Of a stretch of 64,000 bases of DNA, positions 35,801 to 42,412 are shown one piece after another. Within the stretch, counting starts at the first letter, position 1; each line of letters begins with the position of its first letter. Source of the DNA: Dama dama (lineage: Eukaryota > Chordata > Mammalia > Artiodactyla > Cervidae); the NCBI RefSeq assembly GCF_033118175.1, contig NC_083691.1:58432001-58496000 (forward strand). The letters run 5' to 3'. Position numbers and translations under genes: made by a program. The notes under the pieces are model-generated. The model was not told the DNA's origin and ran no database searches. It was given only the letters and a program-made list of their open reading frames with translations.

Positions 35801-35891
35801 GCAGCCGCTTCCAGTGGCCGGTGGCGAGCAGCAGCCGGGACACCTCGGCGTAGACGCTGCTGTTCTCGTCGCGCACCACGAAGGTGTACAT
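5688..35891 (-). CDS. TTL: tubulin-tyrosine ligase, complete seven-exon coding gene
   Basis: Encodes the cytoplasmic ATP-dependent ligase that re-adds tyrosine to the C-terminus of detyrosinated alpha-tubulin; it binds soluble tubulin dimers. I joined seven minus-strand coding exons: 35735-35891, 31428-31506, 24330-24562, 19264-19399, 17311-17580, 12703-12846 and 5688-5802. They sum to 1134 nt, that is 377 codons plus TGA, the usual TTL length. Every intron is GT-AG and phases match. The protein starts [12 protein letters not shown] and ends ATFIKL. The N-terminal tubulin-binding part is followed by an ATP-grasp-like fold. K74, K150, K198, D200, R202, R222, D318, E331 (catalytic) and N333 all fall at the positions known for mammalian TTL. 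No stop or frameshift was seen, and the introns argue against a retrocopy. Introns are 4.2, 6.9, 4.9, 1.7, 4.5 and 6.9 kb and are repeat-rich. From recall of other mammals, residues 265-266 (EA) and 324 (A) look slightly divergent. Confidence 0.97.
5900..6114 (-). repeat. Bov-tA SINE in TTL intron 6
   Basis: Complete body and tRNA-like head in minus orientation, the same strand as TTL, less than 100 bases from the exon 7 acceptor. Confidence 0.85.
6475..7150 (+). repeat. L1 3' end with 5' inversion (twin priming)
   Basis: Positions 6475-6640 are antisense L1 ORF2-end sequence ('tccactgtatatac'). From about 6641 the adjoining 3' UTR runs in sense to 'ctccaataaaaattaaag' at 7119-7136. The inverted and sense parts are consecutive in the L1, the signature of twin priming. 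A Bov-tA is inserted at 6879-7080. Confidence 0.8.
6879..7080 (+). repeat. Bov-tA SINE nested in L1
   Basis: A-box and B-box-bearing head ('tggctcagatggtaaag', 'ggttcgatccc') and Bov-A body. It splits the L1 tail, with imperfect duplicates of 'gttgattac' and 'gctgattcac' on either side. Confidence 0.88.
7503..7718 (+). repeat. Bov-tA SINE
   Basis: Plus-oriented; head 'gcttcccaggtggcgctagtg' and body 'actccagtattcttgcctgg'. Confidence 0.85.
7719..8736. other. TTL intron 6, unassigned
   Basis: Single-copy-looking intronic sequence; no gene-like or clear repeat signal was seen. Confidence 0.4.
8737..8850 (+). repeat. CHR SINE
   Basis: Plus-oriented tRNA-like head ('ctggtggtccagtggttaag') ending in poly(A) at 8840-8850. 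Confidence 0.8.
9036..9246 (+). repeat. Bov-tA SINE
   Basis: Plus-oriented head and body; tail '(ttcact)' at 9232-9246. Confidence 0.85.
9247..10170. other. TTL intron 6, unassigned
   Basis: No repeat recognised with confidence and no coding signal. The open frames on both strands around 9750-10100 overlap and lack motifs. Confidence 0.35.
10171..10290 (+). repeat. CHR SINE, diverged
   Basis: Plus-oriented; 'ttccctagtattccagggtt' head, ending in an A-rich tail at 10281-10290. Confidence 0.7.
10359..10475 (-). repeat. CHR SINE
   Basis: Minus-oriented; head complement 'ccactggaccgccagggaag' at its right end. It faces the copy at 10171-10290, giving an inverted SINE pair. Confidence 0.78.
10476..11612. 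other. TTL intron 6, unassigned
   Basis: GC-moderate intronic sequence without a recognised repeat or exon. Confidence 0.35.
11613..11798 (+). repeat. Bov-tA SINE with internal deletion
   Basis: Plus-oriented; the usual 'actccagtattcttgcctgg' segment between the two halves is missing. Confidence 0.82.
11898..12668 (+). repeat. twin-primed L1 3' end beside TTL exon 6
   Basis: 11898-12073 is antisense late ORF2 ('ctgttctccatactggctgc'). From about 12074 ('caaaaagacacaggc') L1 runs in sense through the 3' UTR to 'ccccaataaaaa' at 12650-12661. It ends about 35 bases from exon 6. It is antisense to TTL, so its AATAAA does not sit on the TTL strand. Confidence 0.85.
12703..12846 (-). CDS. TTL: TTL coding exon 6 (residues 292-340)
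   Basis: 144 nt, with acceptor CCCTGTAG and donor GTAAGT. It encodes [18 protein letters not shown], then [20 protein letters not shown]. It contains D318, E331 and N333, the Mg/ATP-coordinating and catalytic set. The tail of an L1 insertion lies about 20-40 bases beyond the donor. Confidence 0.96.
12847..14575. other. TTL intron 5, AT-rich and unassigned
   Basis: AT-rich intronic sequence without a recognised repeat or coding signal. Confidence 0.35.
14576..14789 (-). repeat. Bov-tA SINE
   Basis: Minus-oriented, well-preserved body; head complement 'accactgagccatcaggga' at right. Confidence 0.86.
15060..15400 (+). repeat. old L1M 3' end
   Basis: Diverged sense L1 late ORF2/3' UTR ('ttccacttacataaagtt', 'tctatggtgataaaagtc'). 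It is an old mammalian L1M-type copy. Confidence 0.6.
15540..17300 (+). repeat. old L1M ORF2 remnant running up to TTL exon 5
   Basis: Degenerate sense ORF2 from about 15780 ('gagtgactacattaatatcaga', 'atggaccgtattaaga', 'tggaacaattccttgaaagg'). 15680-15735 reads antisense L1, suggesting an inversion or rearrangement. No open frame survives. It ends about 10 bases before the exon 5 donor. Confidence 0.75.
17311..17580 (-). CDS. TTL: TTL coding exon 5 (residues 202-292)
   Basis: 270 nt, the longest coding exon. The acceptor has a long pyrimidine tract ending ACTTTGCAG; the donor is GTAACC. It encodes [17 protein letters not shown] through LLQIKHIIR, with R222 and the CHLTNHCIQ segment typical of the TTL domain. 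Old L1 sequence starts only about 10-15 bases into the following intron. Confidence 0.96.
17721..17922 (+). repeat. CHR SINE with perfect target duplication
   Basis: Plus-oriented, ending in (TAAA)n. 'aaattatatgagg' flanks it at about 17703-17715 and again just after 17918. Confidence 0.85.
18531..18811 (+). repeat. CHR SINE, long form
   Basis: Full-length plus copy with repeated 'cacaactagaga' body units; near-identical flanks 'gaatattaaa' and 'gaatactaaa'. Confidence 0.85.
18945..19143 (-). repeat. Bov-tA SINE
   Basis: Minus-oriented, about 120 bases from exon 4 of TTL; part of the region between body and head is missing. Confidence 0.84.
19264..19399 (-). CDS. TTL: TTL coding exon 4 (residues 157-202)
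   Basis: 136 nt, with acceptor CCTGTAG and donor GTAACG, a weaker but valid donor. It encodes [17 protein letters not shown] through HRKFDIR. K198, D200 and R202 belong to the ATP and tubulin-tail binding pocket. Confidence 0.96.
19890..20288 (+). repeat. L1 3' end
   Basis: Sense ruminant L1 3' UTR from 'gtaaagtaagtcagacag' to 'agactccaataaaaa'. Confidence 0.8.
20330..20780 (-). repeat. old L1M 3' UTR
   Basis: Antisense old L1 3' UTR ('cacccttttaaagtgtaaaa', 'ttcatccatgttgcagcatg'). Confidence 0.75.
20782..20905 (-). repeat. L1 extreme 3' end
   Basis: Antisense fragment 'ggagtatagttgattttcaa' with 'gtgttagtttcaggggtat'; abuts the older L1M copy. Confidence 0.7.
20906..21994. other. TTL intron 3, unassigned
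   Basis: No exon or confident repeat; contains short ATTC/TTCA-rich stretches near 21075-21115. Confidence 0.35.
21995..22231 (+). repeat. short L1 3' insertion with target duplication
   Basis: Sense L1 tail ending 'ccccaatacaaaataaaaag' plus A/T tail. Flanked by 'ggatagttagggag' (21981-21994) and 'gagataattagggag' (about 22232-22246). Confidence 0.8.
22247..23530. other. TTL intron 3, unassigned
   Basis: Probably an old dispersed repeat around 22800-23100 ('ctgagctgagaaacgaaaaac', 'gtgcgttccaggtac'), not named. No exon was seen. Confidence 0.35.
23531..24142. mobile_element. Tigger-like DNA transposon remnant with TIRs
   Basis: The left end 'cagtaagtcccctacatac' and the reverse complement of the right end 'cagaaagtcctatgttcg' form imperfect terminal inverted repeats. 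Each is preceded by TA, as expected for mariner/pogo-type target duplication. The interior has no transposase frame and is interrupted by a Bov-A at about 23945-24080. Confidence 0.65.
23945..24080 (+). repeat. Bov-A SINE body nested in the DNA transposon
   Basis: Plus-oriented body lacking the tRNA head, from 'aaatcccctggagaaggga' to 'cacgattgagctactagg'. Confidence 0.8.
24330..24562 (-). CDS. TTL: TTL coding exon 3 (residues 79-157)
   Basis: 233 nt, with acceptor CTGCCAG and donor GTGAGT. It encodes [19 protein letters not shown] through the glycine-rich stretch around SSAGAKG. That stretch follows K150, the ATP-grasp loop that contacts nucleotide phosphates. The exon ends after the first base of codon 157. 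Confidence 0.96.
24563..25080. other. TTL intron 2, unassigned
   Basis: Intronic sequence next to exon 3; no repeat or additional exon was recognised. Confidence 0.35.
25091..25189 (-). repeat. CHR SINE
   Basis: Minus-oriented short copy; 'gaagaatctt' before it and 'ggaagagtctt' after it look like the target duplication. Confidence 0.78.
25668..25977 (+). repeat. dimeric Bov-tA SINE (two tRNA heads)
   Basis: Head plus partial body (25668-25785), then a second complete head and body (25786-25977) ending '(tttcac)'. Two heads in tandem match the composite Bov-tA type. Confidence 0.82.
26083..26215 (+). mobile_element. MER-type hAT transposon end
   Basis: 'cactgtccaatatggtggcc' followed by 'agtggccaatgcaactcagg' matches a common non-autonomous mammalian hAT end. 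The subfamily name is uncertain. Confidence 0.55.
26474..26682 (-). repeat. Bov-tA SINE with perfect target duplication
   Basis: Minus-oriented; 'tagtaatagct' is present on both sides (26463-26473 and 26683-26693). Confidence 0.86.
26700..27560 (+). mobile_element. degenerate hAT-family transposase remnant
   Basis: A broken reading frame shows a short match to the conserved hAT motif: about 27303-27340 reads [10 protein letters not shown], where the family has FSLALDEST-D. It is preceded by a weak NNCPE-like segment (about 27230-27250). Many stops and frame changes; clearly non-functional. Confidence 0.45.
27951..28070 (-). repeat. CHR SINE
   Basis: Minus-oriented, diverged; right end 'ccactacacctcctgggaag'. 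Confidence 0.72.
28267..28586 (-). repeat. CHR SINE, long form, with 16-bp target duplication
   Basis: Full-length minus copy. 'tctttgtactcatttt' is repeated exactly at 28251-28266 and 28587-28602. Confidence 0.9.
28663..28855 (+). repeat. Bov-tA SINE, 5'-truncated
   Basis: Plus-oriented; the head lacks its first bases and the body is complete to '(ttcac)' repeats. Confidence 0.82.
28856..29361. other. TTL intron 2, unassigned
   Basis: No exon or named repeat recognised. Confidence 0.35.
29362..29589 (+). repeat. CHR SINE
   Basis: Plus-oriented; flanked by 'taaatatgtaaa' on each side. Confidence 0.82.
29955..30200 (-). repeat. two MIR fragments
   Basis: 29955-30045 is a clear antisense MIR 3' half ('tcctcattttacagaaaagg'). 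30050-30200 is a more diverged MIR-like core ('gaggcttagagggatc', 'atttgcccaagctg'). Confidence 0.65.
30248..30462 (-). repeat. CHR SINE split by Bov-A
   Basis: Minus CHR halves at 30248-30324 and about 30432-30462 surround a plus-strand Bov-A. 'atgacgctg' and 'atgatgctg' flank the whole. Confidence 0.78.
30325..30431 (+). repeat. Bov-A SINE nested in CHR
   Basis: Headless body from 'aggaggaaatggcaaccc' to 'gtcacaaagagtgactgac'. Confidence 0.78.
30890..31098 (-). repeat. Bov-tA SINE with internal T expansion
   Basis: Minus-oriented; an uninterrupted run of about 20 T (31058-31077) replaces part of the head. Confidence 0.85.
31173..31289 (+). repeat. CHR SINE with (AC)n tail
   Basis: Plus-oriented head ending in a CA microsatellite at 31275-31288; about 140 bases from TTL exon 2. 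Confidence 0.8.
31428..31506 (-). CDS. TTL: TTL coding exon 2 (residues 53-79)
   Basis: Bounded by acceptor TTCACAG and donor GTAAGT; 79 nt. It encodes the segment [14 protein letters not shown]...KASLVK, including K74, an ATP-site lysine in TTL structures. The last codon is split after AA and completed by exon 3. Confidence 0.96.
31507..31867. other. TTL intron 1 beside exon 2, unassigned
   Basis: No repeat recognised; open frames here lack motifs. Confidence 0.35.
31868..31999 (+). repeat. BovB 3' end
   Basis: Sense BovB tail 'gggcatgagtttgggtaaac' to (CTGAA)n, the typical pentamer end. Confidence 0.85.
32308..32815 (-). repeat. L1 3' end, antisense
   Basis: Ruminant L1 3' UTR read from the tail ('attgaagtagttgatttac') to 'gacttatttcacgcagtatg'; interrupted by a small insertion at 32413-32483. 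Confidence 0.82.
32413..32483 (-). repeat. tiny 3'-end retrocopy with poly(A) and target duplication
   Basis: About 71 bases with a poly(T) left end (a poly(A) tail on the minus strand) and AATAAA on the minus strand (32440-32445), about 19 bases before the tail. The duplication 'atttcagattctttt' lies at 32398-32412 and 32484-32498. The parent transcript was not identified. Confidence 0.65.
32816..33189. other. TTL intron 1, unassigned
   Basis: No repeat or exon signal recognised. Confidence 0.35.
33190..33600 (-). repeat. L1 3' end, antisense, split by a SINE
   Basis: L1 tail pieces at 33190-33299 and about 33518-33600 ('gtgattcagttatacatata') surround a Bov-tA. Confidence 0.72.
33300..33517 (+). 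repeat. Bov-tA SINE nested in L1
   Basis: Plus-oriented complete copy, head 'gcttccctggtgacttagtg'. Confidence 0.86.
33628..33745 (+). repeat. left arm of a large inverted repeat
   Basis: Matches the reverse complement of 34101-34225 at roughly 85 percent by eye, with long shared blocks such as 'ctgattccaacccccagaaa' and 'ggaagccctcagc'. Both arms and the loop of about 355 bases lie in TTL intron 1. Confidence 0.8.
34101..34225 (-). repeat. right arm of a large inverted repeat
   Basis: Inverted partner of 33628-33745. Either two insertions of one unnamed element in opposite orientation, or the ends of a single palindromic element. Confidence 0.8.
34371..34580 (-). repeat. Bov-tA SINE
   Basis: Minus-oriented, preceded by (TTG)n. 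Confidence 0.86.
34581..35229. other. TTL intron 1 near exon 1, unassigned
   Basis: Long overlapping open frames on both strands (for example 34888-35286 minus) show no motif and no splice structure. Confidence 0.35.
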
Positions 35892-36420
35892 GGCGAAAGG
35901 CCGCGCGCCCAGGCCGCCCCGGCAGCCGCCGCAGGGATCAGCCGGCCAGGCTGCGGCTCAGCTAGGGACCATCCCGGGCTCCCGCCGCGCTCCTGCCCCG
36001 TTCCGGCCCCGCCCCGCACGCTCCGACCGCGCCCCCGCGCCCGCCCCCAGCGACTCCCGGGTCCCGAAGGCTGCCCGCGGTCGGGCGCCTGCGCGTCTGC
36101 TGTAGCAGCGAGCGCAGCCGGGACGCCGCTCCCACCCCCGGCGCGGTCCCGCCCATCCCTGGCGCGGCCACTCCCACCACCGGCGCGGCCCCGCCTCCGC
36201 CCCGTGATTCCGTGCGGCCCGCCCTAAGGCTTGCATCTATAGGCGCGCCCGGCACCCTCCCCGGGCCGGCTCCCCGGGCCGGCTCCCTGAGCCTGAGAGT
36301 GAAGGGGCTGGCTGGAGGAGGGGGAGCGCGGCGGCGGGAGCGGGCCCTGGAGAGGACCGGAAACTGGGGCGGTCCTCCCGAGCCCTGGGTCACTGTAGAG
36401 GGACGGGGACTCGGCGGTGT
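35230..36420 (-). promoter_or_regulatory. TTL: TTL CpG island promoter
   Basis: About 1.2 kb of very GC- and CpG-rich sequence surrounds TTL exon 1, in sharp contrast to the AT-rich flanks. No TATA box is evident upstream of the ATG. An NRF1-type palindrome, GCGCCTGCGC, lies at 36085-36094, and CCGCCC GC boxes recur at 36120-36220. A degenerate tandem of about 45 bp (CCGGCGCGG-type units) spans roughly 36125-36195. The multiple long open frames on both strands here are GC-composition artefacts. The transcription start is probably between 35892 and about 36100. Confidence 0.85.
35735..35891 (-). CDS. TTL: TTL coding exon 1 (residues 1-53)
   Basis: Starts at the ATG complementary to 35889-35891 and reads [20 protein letters not shown] onward to PFGRLG. 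It ends with donor GTGAGC after the first base of codon 53. It sits inside the CpG island, as expected for the first exon. The length is 157 nt. Confidence 0.96.
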
Positions 36421-36690
36421 CGGAGGATCACTTTTCAGGGGGCTTGCAGGTAGCTTTCCACCTGCTATTTCAAGGGGACATTTTATGGATTAGAAACAAG
36501 TTCTAAGGCTTCATACTGTGTCTACGATGCTCTCCTTTTACTCTCCTGCTTAAAGACCGCAGAGAACCAGAAGCGTTCCGGTGGCTGCTGGTTTCCTTTG
36601 GGGCGAATGCTCCTTACACTTTCTGAGACCTCCTGGGTGGCGCACAGCCGTGGGTTGGAGGTGACTTTAGATTCCTTAGGTCACTGACAT
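36421..36690. other. upstream flank of TTL
   Basis: Transition out of the CpG island; nothing recognised. Confidence 0.35.
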
Positions 36691-36905
36691 GGGGCTTCCC
36701 TGACGGCTTAGTGGTAAAGAATCCACCTGCCAATGCAGGAGACACAAGAGACTGGGGTTCAATTCCTGGGCGGGCAAGATCCTCTGGAGAAGGAAATGGC
36801 AACCCACTCCAGCAGGCTTGCTTGGGAAATCCCATGGACAGAAGAGCTTGGCGATCTACAGTCCGTAGGGTCGCAAAGAGAGGGTCACGATGGAGCGACT
36901 AAGGT
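36691..36905 (+). repeat. Bov-tA SINE
   Basis: Plus-oriented complete copy less than 1 kb upstream of TTL exon 1. Confidence 0.86.
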
Positions 36906-37469
36906 TGTTGGTCCCCTGCATACAGGCCCTGGGGAGCCCTGGATCTGCCCTGATCTTACCAGCGATGGGTCACTCGTTTTCCCTTCTTCAGACCGATTTC
37001 TCCTTAGGAGTGAGGGGAGGGTGGTACTTTGAAGTCCGTTCAGTCCTGATTTCACTCTAAATTCCTTTTAGGAAACAATTTTTGATGCATTTGAGGGAAG
37101 GAGAGAGGATTTCTCGCAGAGGTTCCTAGACTTCCTTATAAATTACCCACATCAAGCCAGGCCCCTCACATCTCTTACTCTTCTTCAGCGAAAGAGCATC
37201 CGGGACCTGCTGTCCCAGTGCTCACGATATTTACTTAGCATATTGTAAAAGCGCGCTCCTCGTTCGCATCCAGTTGGGCCACTACCTGGAGGCATCACTG
37301 GCAGTGAGAAGCTGGCTCAGCGGGGAAACAGGAGCAGGACCAGGAGGGCTGGGGTGATTACATTTCCTCACCCCCCAAGTCCCACCCCCAGCAGTCGGAC
37401 ATCCCTGAGGAATGAGAGTTGGTAAGTAGTCCCCCGGCTTCCTCACCCCTCCAGTGACTGAGTCTGAGG

Positions 37470-37680
37470 GGAGGCATACTTCCTACACCTTAATTCAAGG
37501 TCATCAGCAGAAGCACTCCAGTTGTCCACAGCTGTAACCTGTTCATTCATGCATCTTCTCTTGTTGGATTCCTTCCTTCTGGTTTACTGTCCCATATCTC
37601 TTGGGATCACGTATCAAATAAACTCCTTGCTCTCAATCCCTTTATCAGGTCCACCTTTTGGGGGAGCTCAGGCGAAAACA
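37470..37680 (+). repeat. old MaLR-type LTR, 3' part
   Basis: 'aataaactccttgctctcaa' followed by 'ttttgggggagctcaggcg' and a terminal ACA, typical of the poly(A)-signal end of MLT/MST LTRs. The left boundary is unclear, perhaps from 37270. Confidence 0.5.
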
Positions 37681-37713
37681 TTGTAACTGCTTCTCTTCAC
37701 AGCCAGTCATCTT

Positions 37714-37850
37714 AAATATTTATTTGACTGCGGCATGCAAGATCTTCAGCTGCCGCATTCAAACCCTTAGTTCCTTGACCAGTGCTGGAACCCAGGGCCC
37801 CTGCATTGGGAGCATGGAGTCTTAGCCACTGGATCACCAGGGAAGTGCCA
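37714..37850 (-). repeat. CHR SINE with 18-bp target duplication
   Basis: Minus-oriented; 'ttcacagccagtcatctt' is exact at 37696-37713 and 37851-37868. Confidence 0.9.
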
Positions 37851-37868
37851 TTCACAGCCAGTCATCTT

Positions 37869-38689
37869 GACAGTGACACCCACTTTCAGCCTTCTTCCTC
37901 ACTCACTCCTCCTGCACCACCCACTCACCCCTGCAAGCTGGCTTCTCTCTCTACTGCTCCACAGCCATGAATTTCATTAGGACTCTGGCTGTCAAAATCC
38001 AGTCGTTTCTTTTCTCCCTTTTCTTACCTACATTTTATAGTGAACATTATCTTGTTTGTTTTAGTTTTTGCACAGCATCCTTTATCTGCGACTCATTTTT
38101 ATGCTTGGAACCCACTTTGTGCTATTCTGGTGGGATCAACACTGTACATTATAGGCATTGGAAAATGAACATCCAGGCTTGGTCCAACAGGACAGCTCCA
38201 TCCCTTTTGCCATTGTGATTGGTAAAACATAAAAGAGTAATCTAAATTTTCTACCTGAGTTATGGATAAAGATAAAGACTCTCTCCCCCTCTTTTCCTAA
38301 ATGCAGTTGCTTAGGTTGGAGATTGTGTGGGACACTAGTTGGGGAAAACCCTGTCTGAGAGTTGTTTCCCATCCTCCTTTGCATTAGGCCTTGCCATGTA
38401 GGTATAGGAATATGGACTTGTCATATTATGTAAATAAAATGCTGTGCATTTCTTCCAAGTCTGGACCTTAGAGTTTGGACAGACCTTCTCCTTCTTCTCC
38501 TGGAAGCAGGATGCACAGTCAATAACAGTAGTGGAATGCAAAGTTGTAGGAAATTTATCAAAACCCATTGAATGCTGGGTCATAAAATAAGCCTCAACAA
38601 ATTTCAAAGATTTGAATTGATTCTCAACAATTTCTGTGACTGTGGTGGAATCAAGCTGCTTGAAAATTAAGTAAAACCCTTCTAAATAG
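37869..38689. other. intergenic, unassigned
   Basis: A 119-codon minus-strand frame at 38335-38694 has no recognised motif and is probably part of an old repeat. Confidence 0.35.
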
Positions 38690-39240
38690 CCCACGAGTCA
38701 ATGAAGAAATCACAATAGTATGCAAACATTTTTAGATGTGGTATATCAAAACTGGTAGAACACAGCTAAAGATGTCCTTAAATGTAAATTTATAGTCTAT
38801 AGTTCATATGTTAGAAAAAGAAGAAAGACTGAAAATCAATGATCTAAACGTTCACCTCATGAGATTAAAAAAGAATATCAAATCAAACCCAAAGTAAGTA
38901 AAAGGAAAGAAGGAATAAAAGAGGCCAAGGAAATAGAAAACAAATGTACAATAAAAAAAGTAAGTAAGCCGAAAGGAGGTTTAAAAAAATTTTTTAAGAC
39001 AATTCAAATTGTTACACATTCAAACCAAACAAAAATAAAAGGAAACACAAAGAACCAGTATTAGAATAAAAAAGTAGACATCACTAGAAATCCTGAAGAC
39101 ATTAGAAAGAATAAGATACTAGAAATAATTTTTTGCCAATTAATTTGACAATTTGGATAAAAGTAGACAAATTCCTTGAAAAACCCAGTTTACCAAAACT
39201 GACACATAATTACAAAATCTGAATAATTTATATCTATTAG
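38690..39240 (+). repeat. old L1M ORF2 fragment
   Basis: Degenerate sense L1 ('gaagaaatcacaatagtatg', 'gactgaaaatcaatgatct', 'aaacccaaagtaagta'). Confidence 0.72.
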
Positions 39241-39244
39241 AAAG

Positions 39245-39365
39245 ATTGATTCTAGAAAAGGGAAGAAGGGAGGGATATATGTATACATATGGCTAATTCA
39301 TGTTGATGTATGGCAGAAACCAAGATAACACTGTAAAGCAATTATCCTCCAATGAGTAAAAAGGG
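39245..39365 (+). repeat. L1 3' tail
   Basis: Sense L1 end ('ttgatgtatggcagaaacca', 'gtaaagcaattatcctcc'). Confidence 0.72.
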
Positions 39366-39937
39366 AGCCACATGTCTAAATATTTTAAAGGTATAAACCA
39401 AGCGAATAAGTTGCTAAATAATGTGTCTATCCCTCTACCTTACAAATATACATTTATGAGAATGACCTGGAAGGTCAGGATTTTTAGAATTCTCTGACTC
39501 ATAGAAGTTCCATGCCAGACCTTGGTAATACCAGAAGACATGGCCCTGGCCCCTGCCCACAGCCCACCTCCTTGACTCCATTCTGCGCTGTGAAGAGTTG
39601 TGCATCATTCATGGGGACTCCGTATCCAGGGAATTTAAGCTCCACCCACTCACCAAACACCTCCCACAATAGCTGGTCTTCTCCCACCCTGCAGGCCTAG
39701 AGGTGCCTACACCAGCCATGCCACTGACCCTTGGGAGCATGGACCCAGGGAAGAAGCCTGTGAGTGCCCAGGCCATGAGCTGGGCTGTTTGGACAGTGAA
39801 TTCTGGTTCTCAGATACCTAGACTAGTCTAGAAAGCAGGAAAGCAGGAAGATTATAGTCTTGGGGTGGCCATATCCCCTTGACCTCACAAATATCTCACA
39901 TAGAGAAGGATTTGGCTAGAATGGGAGCTTCTAAAGA
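39366..39937. other. intergenic, unassigned
   Basis: No repeat or gene recognised. Confidence 0.35.
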
Positions 39938-40125
39938 AGGACCTTTTTTTTTTAACTTTTTATTTTATATTGGTGTATAGCCAATTAACAATGTTGTGAC
40001 AAATTCACATGCACAGCAGAGCAACTCAGTCATGTATATACAGATATCCATTCTCCCCCAAACTCCCTTTCCATCCAGGCCACCACATAACATTGAACAG
40101 AGTTCTCTAGGATACAGTAGGATGG
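39938..40125 (-). repeat. L1 3' end, antisense
   Basis: 'tattttatattggtgtatag' then 'ggccaccacataacattgaa'. Confidence 0.7.
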
Positions 40126-40179
40126 ACATTTTTTACACGGCCTAAGGTCGATGCTCTGAAGATGCAAGTTGCAAAATCC

Positions 40180-40560
40180 TCAAGCACCCTTTCCCCTCTC
40201 TTTGCCCTTTGTGTCTCCTACTTGGACACCAAAGCAACTCAAAATTGTTTTACCTTCTACCATCTGTGACATCACCACAATCATTCCATGCTTCCGTTAC
40301 TGCATGTGTCTCCTGGCTGTTCTTCTTGTTCTAGCTCCTTTACGGCCCCTCTTCCCTGAACATCATTACTGGGTTAATCTTTCTAAAACACAGCATTCAT
40401 CGTGTCTGTCCACGCATCAGAAACTGCAATGGTTCATTGAAGCCAGCATCCTCAGTTTCAAGTTCATAGCCTTTCATTAAATCTTCCCATTGGAAGTTCC
40501 CTGCAGTGTCTCCCACACTCCTTCAGCCAGTTTCTAAAGTGCCCTGATCATCATCAAGGT
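40180..40560 (-). repeat. probable L2 3' end
   Basis: 'agaaactgcaatggttcattg' with the pyrimidine-rich 3' flavour of antisense L2; diverged. Confidence 0.45.
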
Positions 40561-41218
40561 CAAATAAAGCTGTGTTTTAATGTTGAGTGTGTATTGAACC
40601 TGCCCAAATAGATGAACCAAATACCATATGAATCTTAAAGTCCTTATTAATCAAAATCTTTAATGAGCCAGCATTTTCTTTTTCATAATTATGCTAAGTA
40701 AAATAAGACTTACTATTTCTTTAGCTTGAGGTCTCAGTTGCTCCTAAGAATTTTGGAGATACCCTTCAATGGAGCCGTTGACCCCTTCCCTGAGGAAGAA
40801 TGCCCACAACATCCTTCTGCCCCCAGAGAACCTATATTGCTGTTCTTATGATGCTAAGCACATGATGTTATGTTCACTGGATCATAAGCTCAAGGACCAT
40901 GTTGTTCAGTTTTACATTTCAGCATTTCTTGCTGAACTTTCCCATGGCAGGTATTTAATACTTTCTGAAGAAAGAAAAAAAAAAAATAGTCCTAACTGTT
41001 GTGAAAGCATGATGAGAGAATTTTGTTTGTTTTTCCAATAAGGACATGAAACTATAAAATGAAAAGCTTTCACATACAGGAAGAGTTTAATTGGAAACAT
41101 TCCTTCTGCCTTTGATAGACTGATTTTAGCAAACTCTTCCTGCATATTATGCTGTATACAAAAGTCCATGGACCACACAGATTTTTTTTTCTTTTTTTTT
41201 TTTAAATAATTTTTTACT
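40561..41218. other. intergenic, unassigned
   Basis: AT-rich; open frames on both strands lack motifs. Confidence 0.35.
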
Positions 41219-41340
41219 GGGACTTCCCCAGTGGTGTGTGGTCAAGACTTCACCTTCTGAAACAGGTGGTGTGGGTTTGATCCCTCATTAGGGAGTTAAG
41301 ATCCTACATGCCTTTGGGCAAAAAAAAAAAAAAAAAAAGA
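41219..41340 (+). repeat. CHR SINE
   Basis: Plus-oriented with poly(A) at 41322-41338. Confidence 0.75.
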
Positions 41341-41394
41341 TACTTAGAAAGCTAAAACAGAAGTGATATTGTAACATTCAATGAAAGAGTTAAA

Positions 41395-41500
41395 AAATTT
41401 ATTTGGCTGCTCCCCTTCTTAGTTGTGGCAAGTGGGATCTTGTAGTTTCAGCGTGTGAACTCTTAGTTGCAGCATGTGGGAACTAGTTCCCTGACCCTAC
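41395..41500 (-). repeat. CHR SINE fragment
   Basis: Antisense body 'tagttgtggcaagtgggat' to 'ggaactagttccctgacc'. Confidence 0.65.
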
Positions 41501-41877
41501 CCCAGCTCAGCCCACACCCCACACCAGCCAGGGCCCCAGTGCACATCCTGGTACCATTCTTTTAAGGCAGTGAGGTAAGTTCTGACCAGATAACTCCTTT
41601 CCCATCAGATTCCTGCTGGACCTTGAGAGTGGGATGGGTTTGCAGCCTGTGAACACAGACAAAGAGGAGACCTACCTCCACACAGTTCATGGGGTCACAA
41701 AGAGCTGGACATGAATTAGCACCTGAACAACAACACATCCAACCATGGAAAAGAGCCATGGAAATAGGACCAATAGAGACCAGAATGTACCCACAATTAT
41801 GACTATGGAACAGAAGGACTGGAGGAAGCTACGAAGTTTGTCAATGGTGAGTAATACCAGAATCGATGGGGTTTTTT

Positions 41878-42017
41878 TGGTTTGTTTTTGCTTTATTTTT
41901 ATCTTTCAGCCACACTGCACGGCATGTGGGATCTTAGTTCCTGGCCAGGGATTGAACCCTAGTTCCCTACATTGGAAGTGTAGAGTCTTAACCACTGGAC
42001 AGCCAGGGAAGTCCTGA
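41878..42017 (-). repeat. CHR SINE
   Basis: Minus-oriented; right end 'ccactggacagccagggaag'. Confidence 0.8.
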
Positions 42018-42065
42018 GAATTGTTTTGTTTTTTTGTGCTTTTTTTGTACTGCATTTTATGTCAA

Positions 42066-42412
42066 GAGGTGTCTGCCGAGACATAGAGAACAGACTTGTG
42101 AACACAGTGGGGGAGGGGGAGGGTGGGACAAATTGACAGAGTAGCATTGAAACAAAATTGACGGTGTATCATTGAAGAGTATACATCACCATATGTAAAA
42201 TAGATAGCCAGTGGGAGTTCGCTGTATGACAGAGGAAGCTCAAACCTGGTGCTCTGTGACAACCTAGAGGAGTGGGATGGGGAGGGAGGTGGGAGGGAGT
42301 GTACAATAGGGAGAGCACACATGTATACCTGTGACTGATTCATATTGATGTGTGGTAGAAACCAACACAATACTGTAAAGCAATTACCTTAAAATTAAAA
42401 ATAAGTTTAAAA
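42066..42412 (+). repeat. L1 3' end
   Basis: Sense 3' UTR with the G-rich tract ('gggggagggggagggtggg') and tail 'gcaattaccttaaaatt'. Confidence 0.8.

Noticed and set aside
5688..35891. TTL as a pseudogene
   Set aside because: All seven exons are in phase with intact splice sites, 377 codons and all catalytic residues.
35220..36393. Many long overlapping open frames on both strands around TTL exon 1
   Set aside because: They follow from high GC and few stop codons in the CpG island. Only the frame that begins [10 protein letters not shown] has a recognised product.
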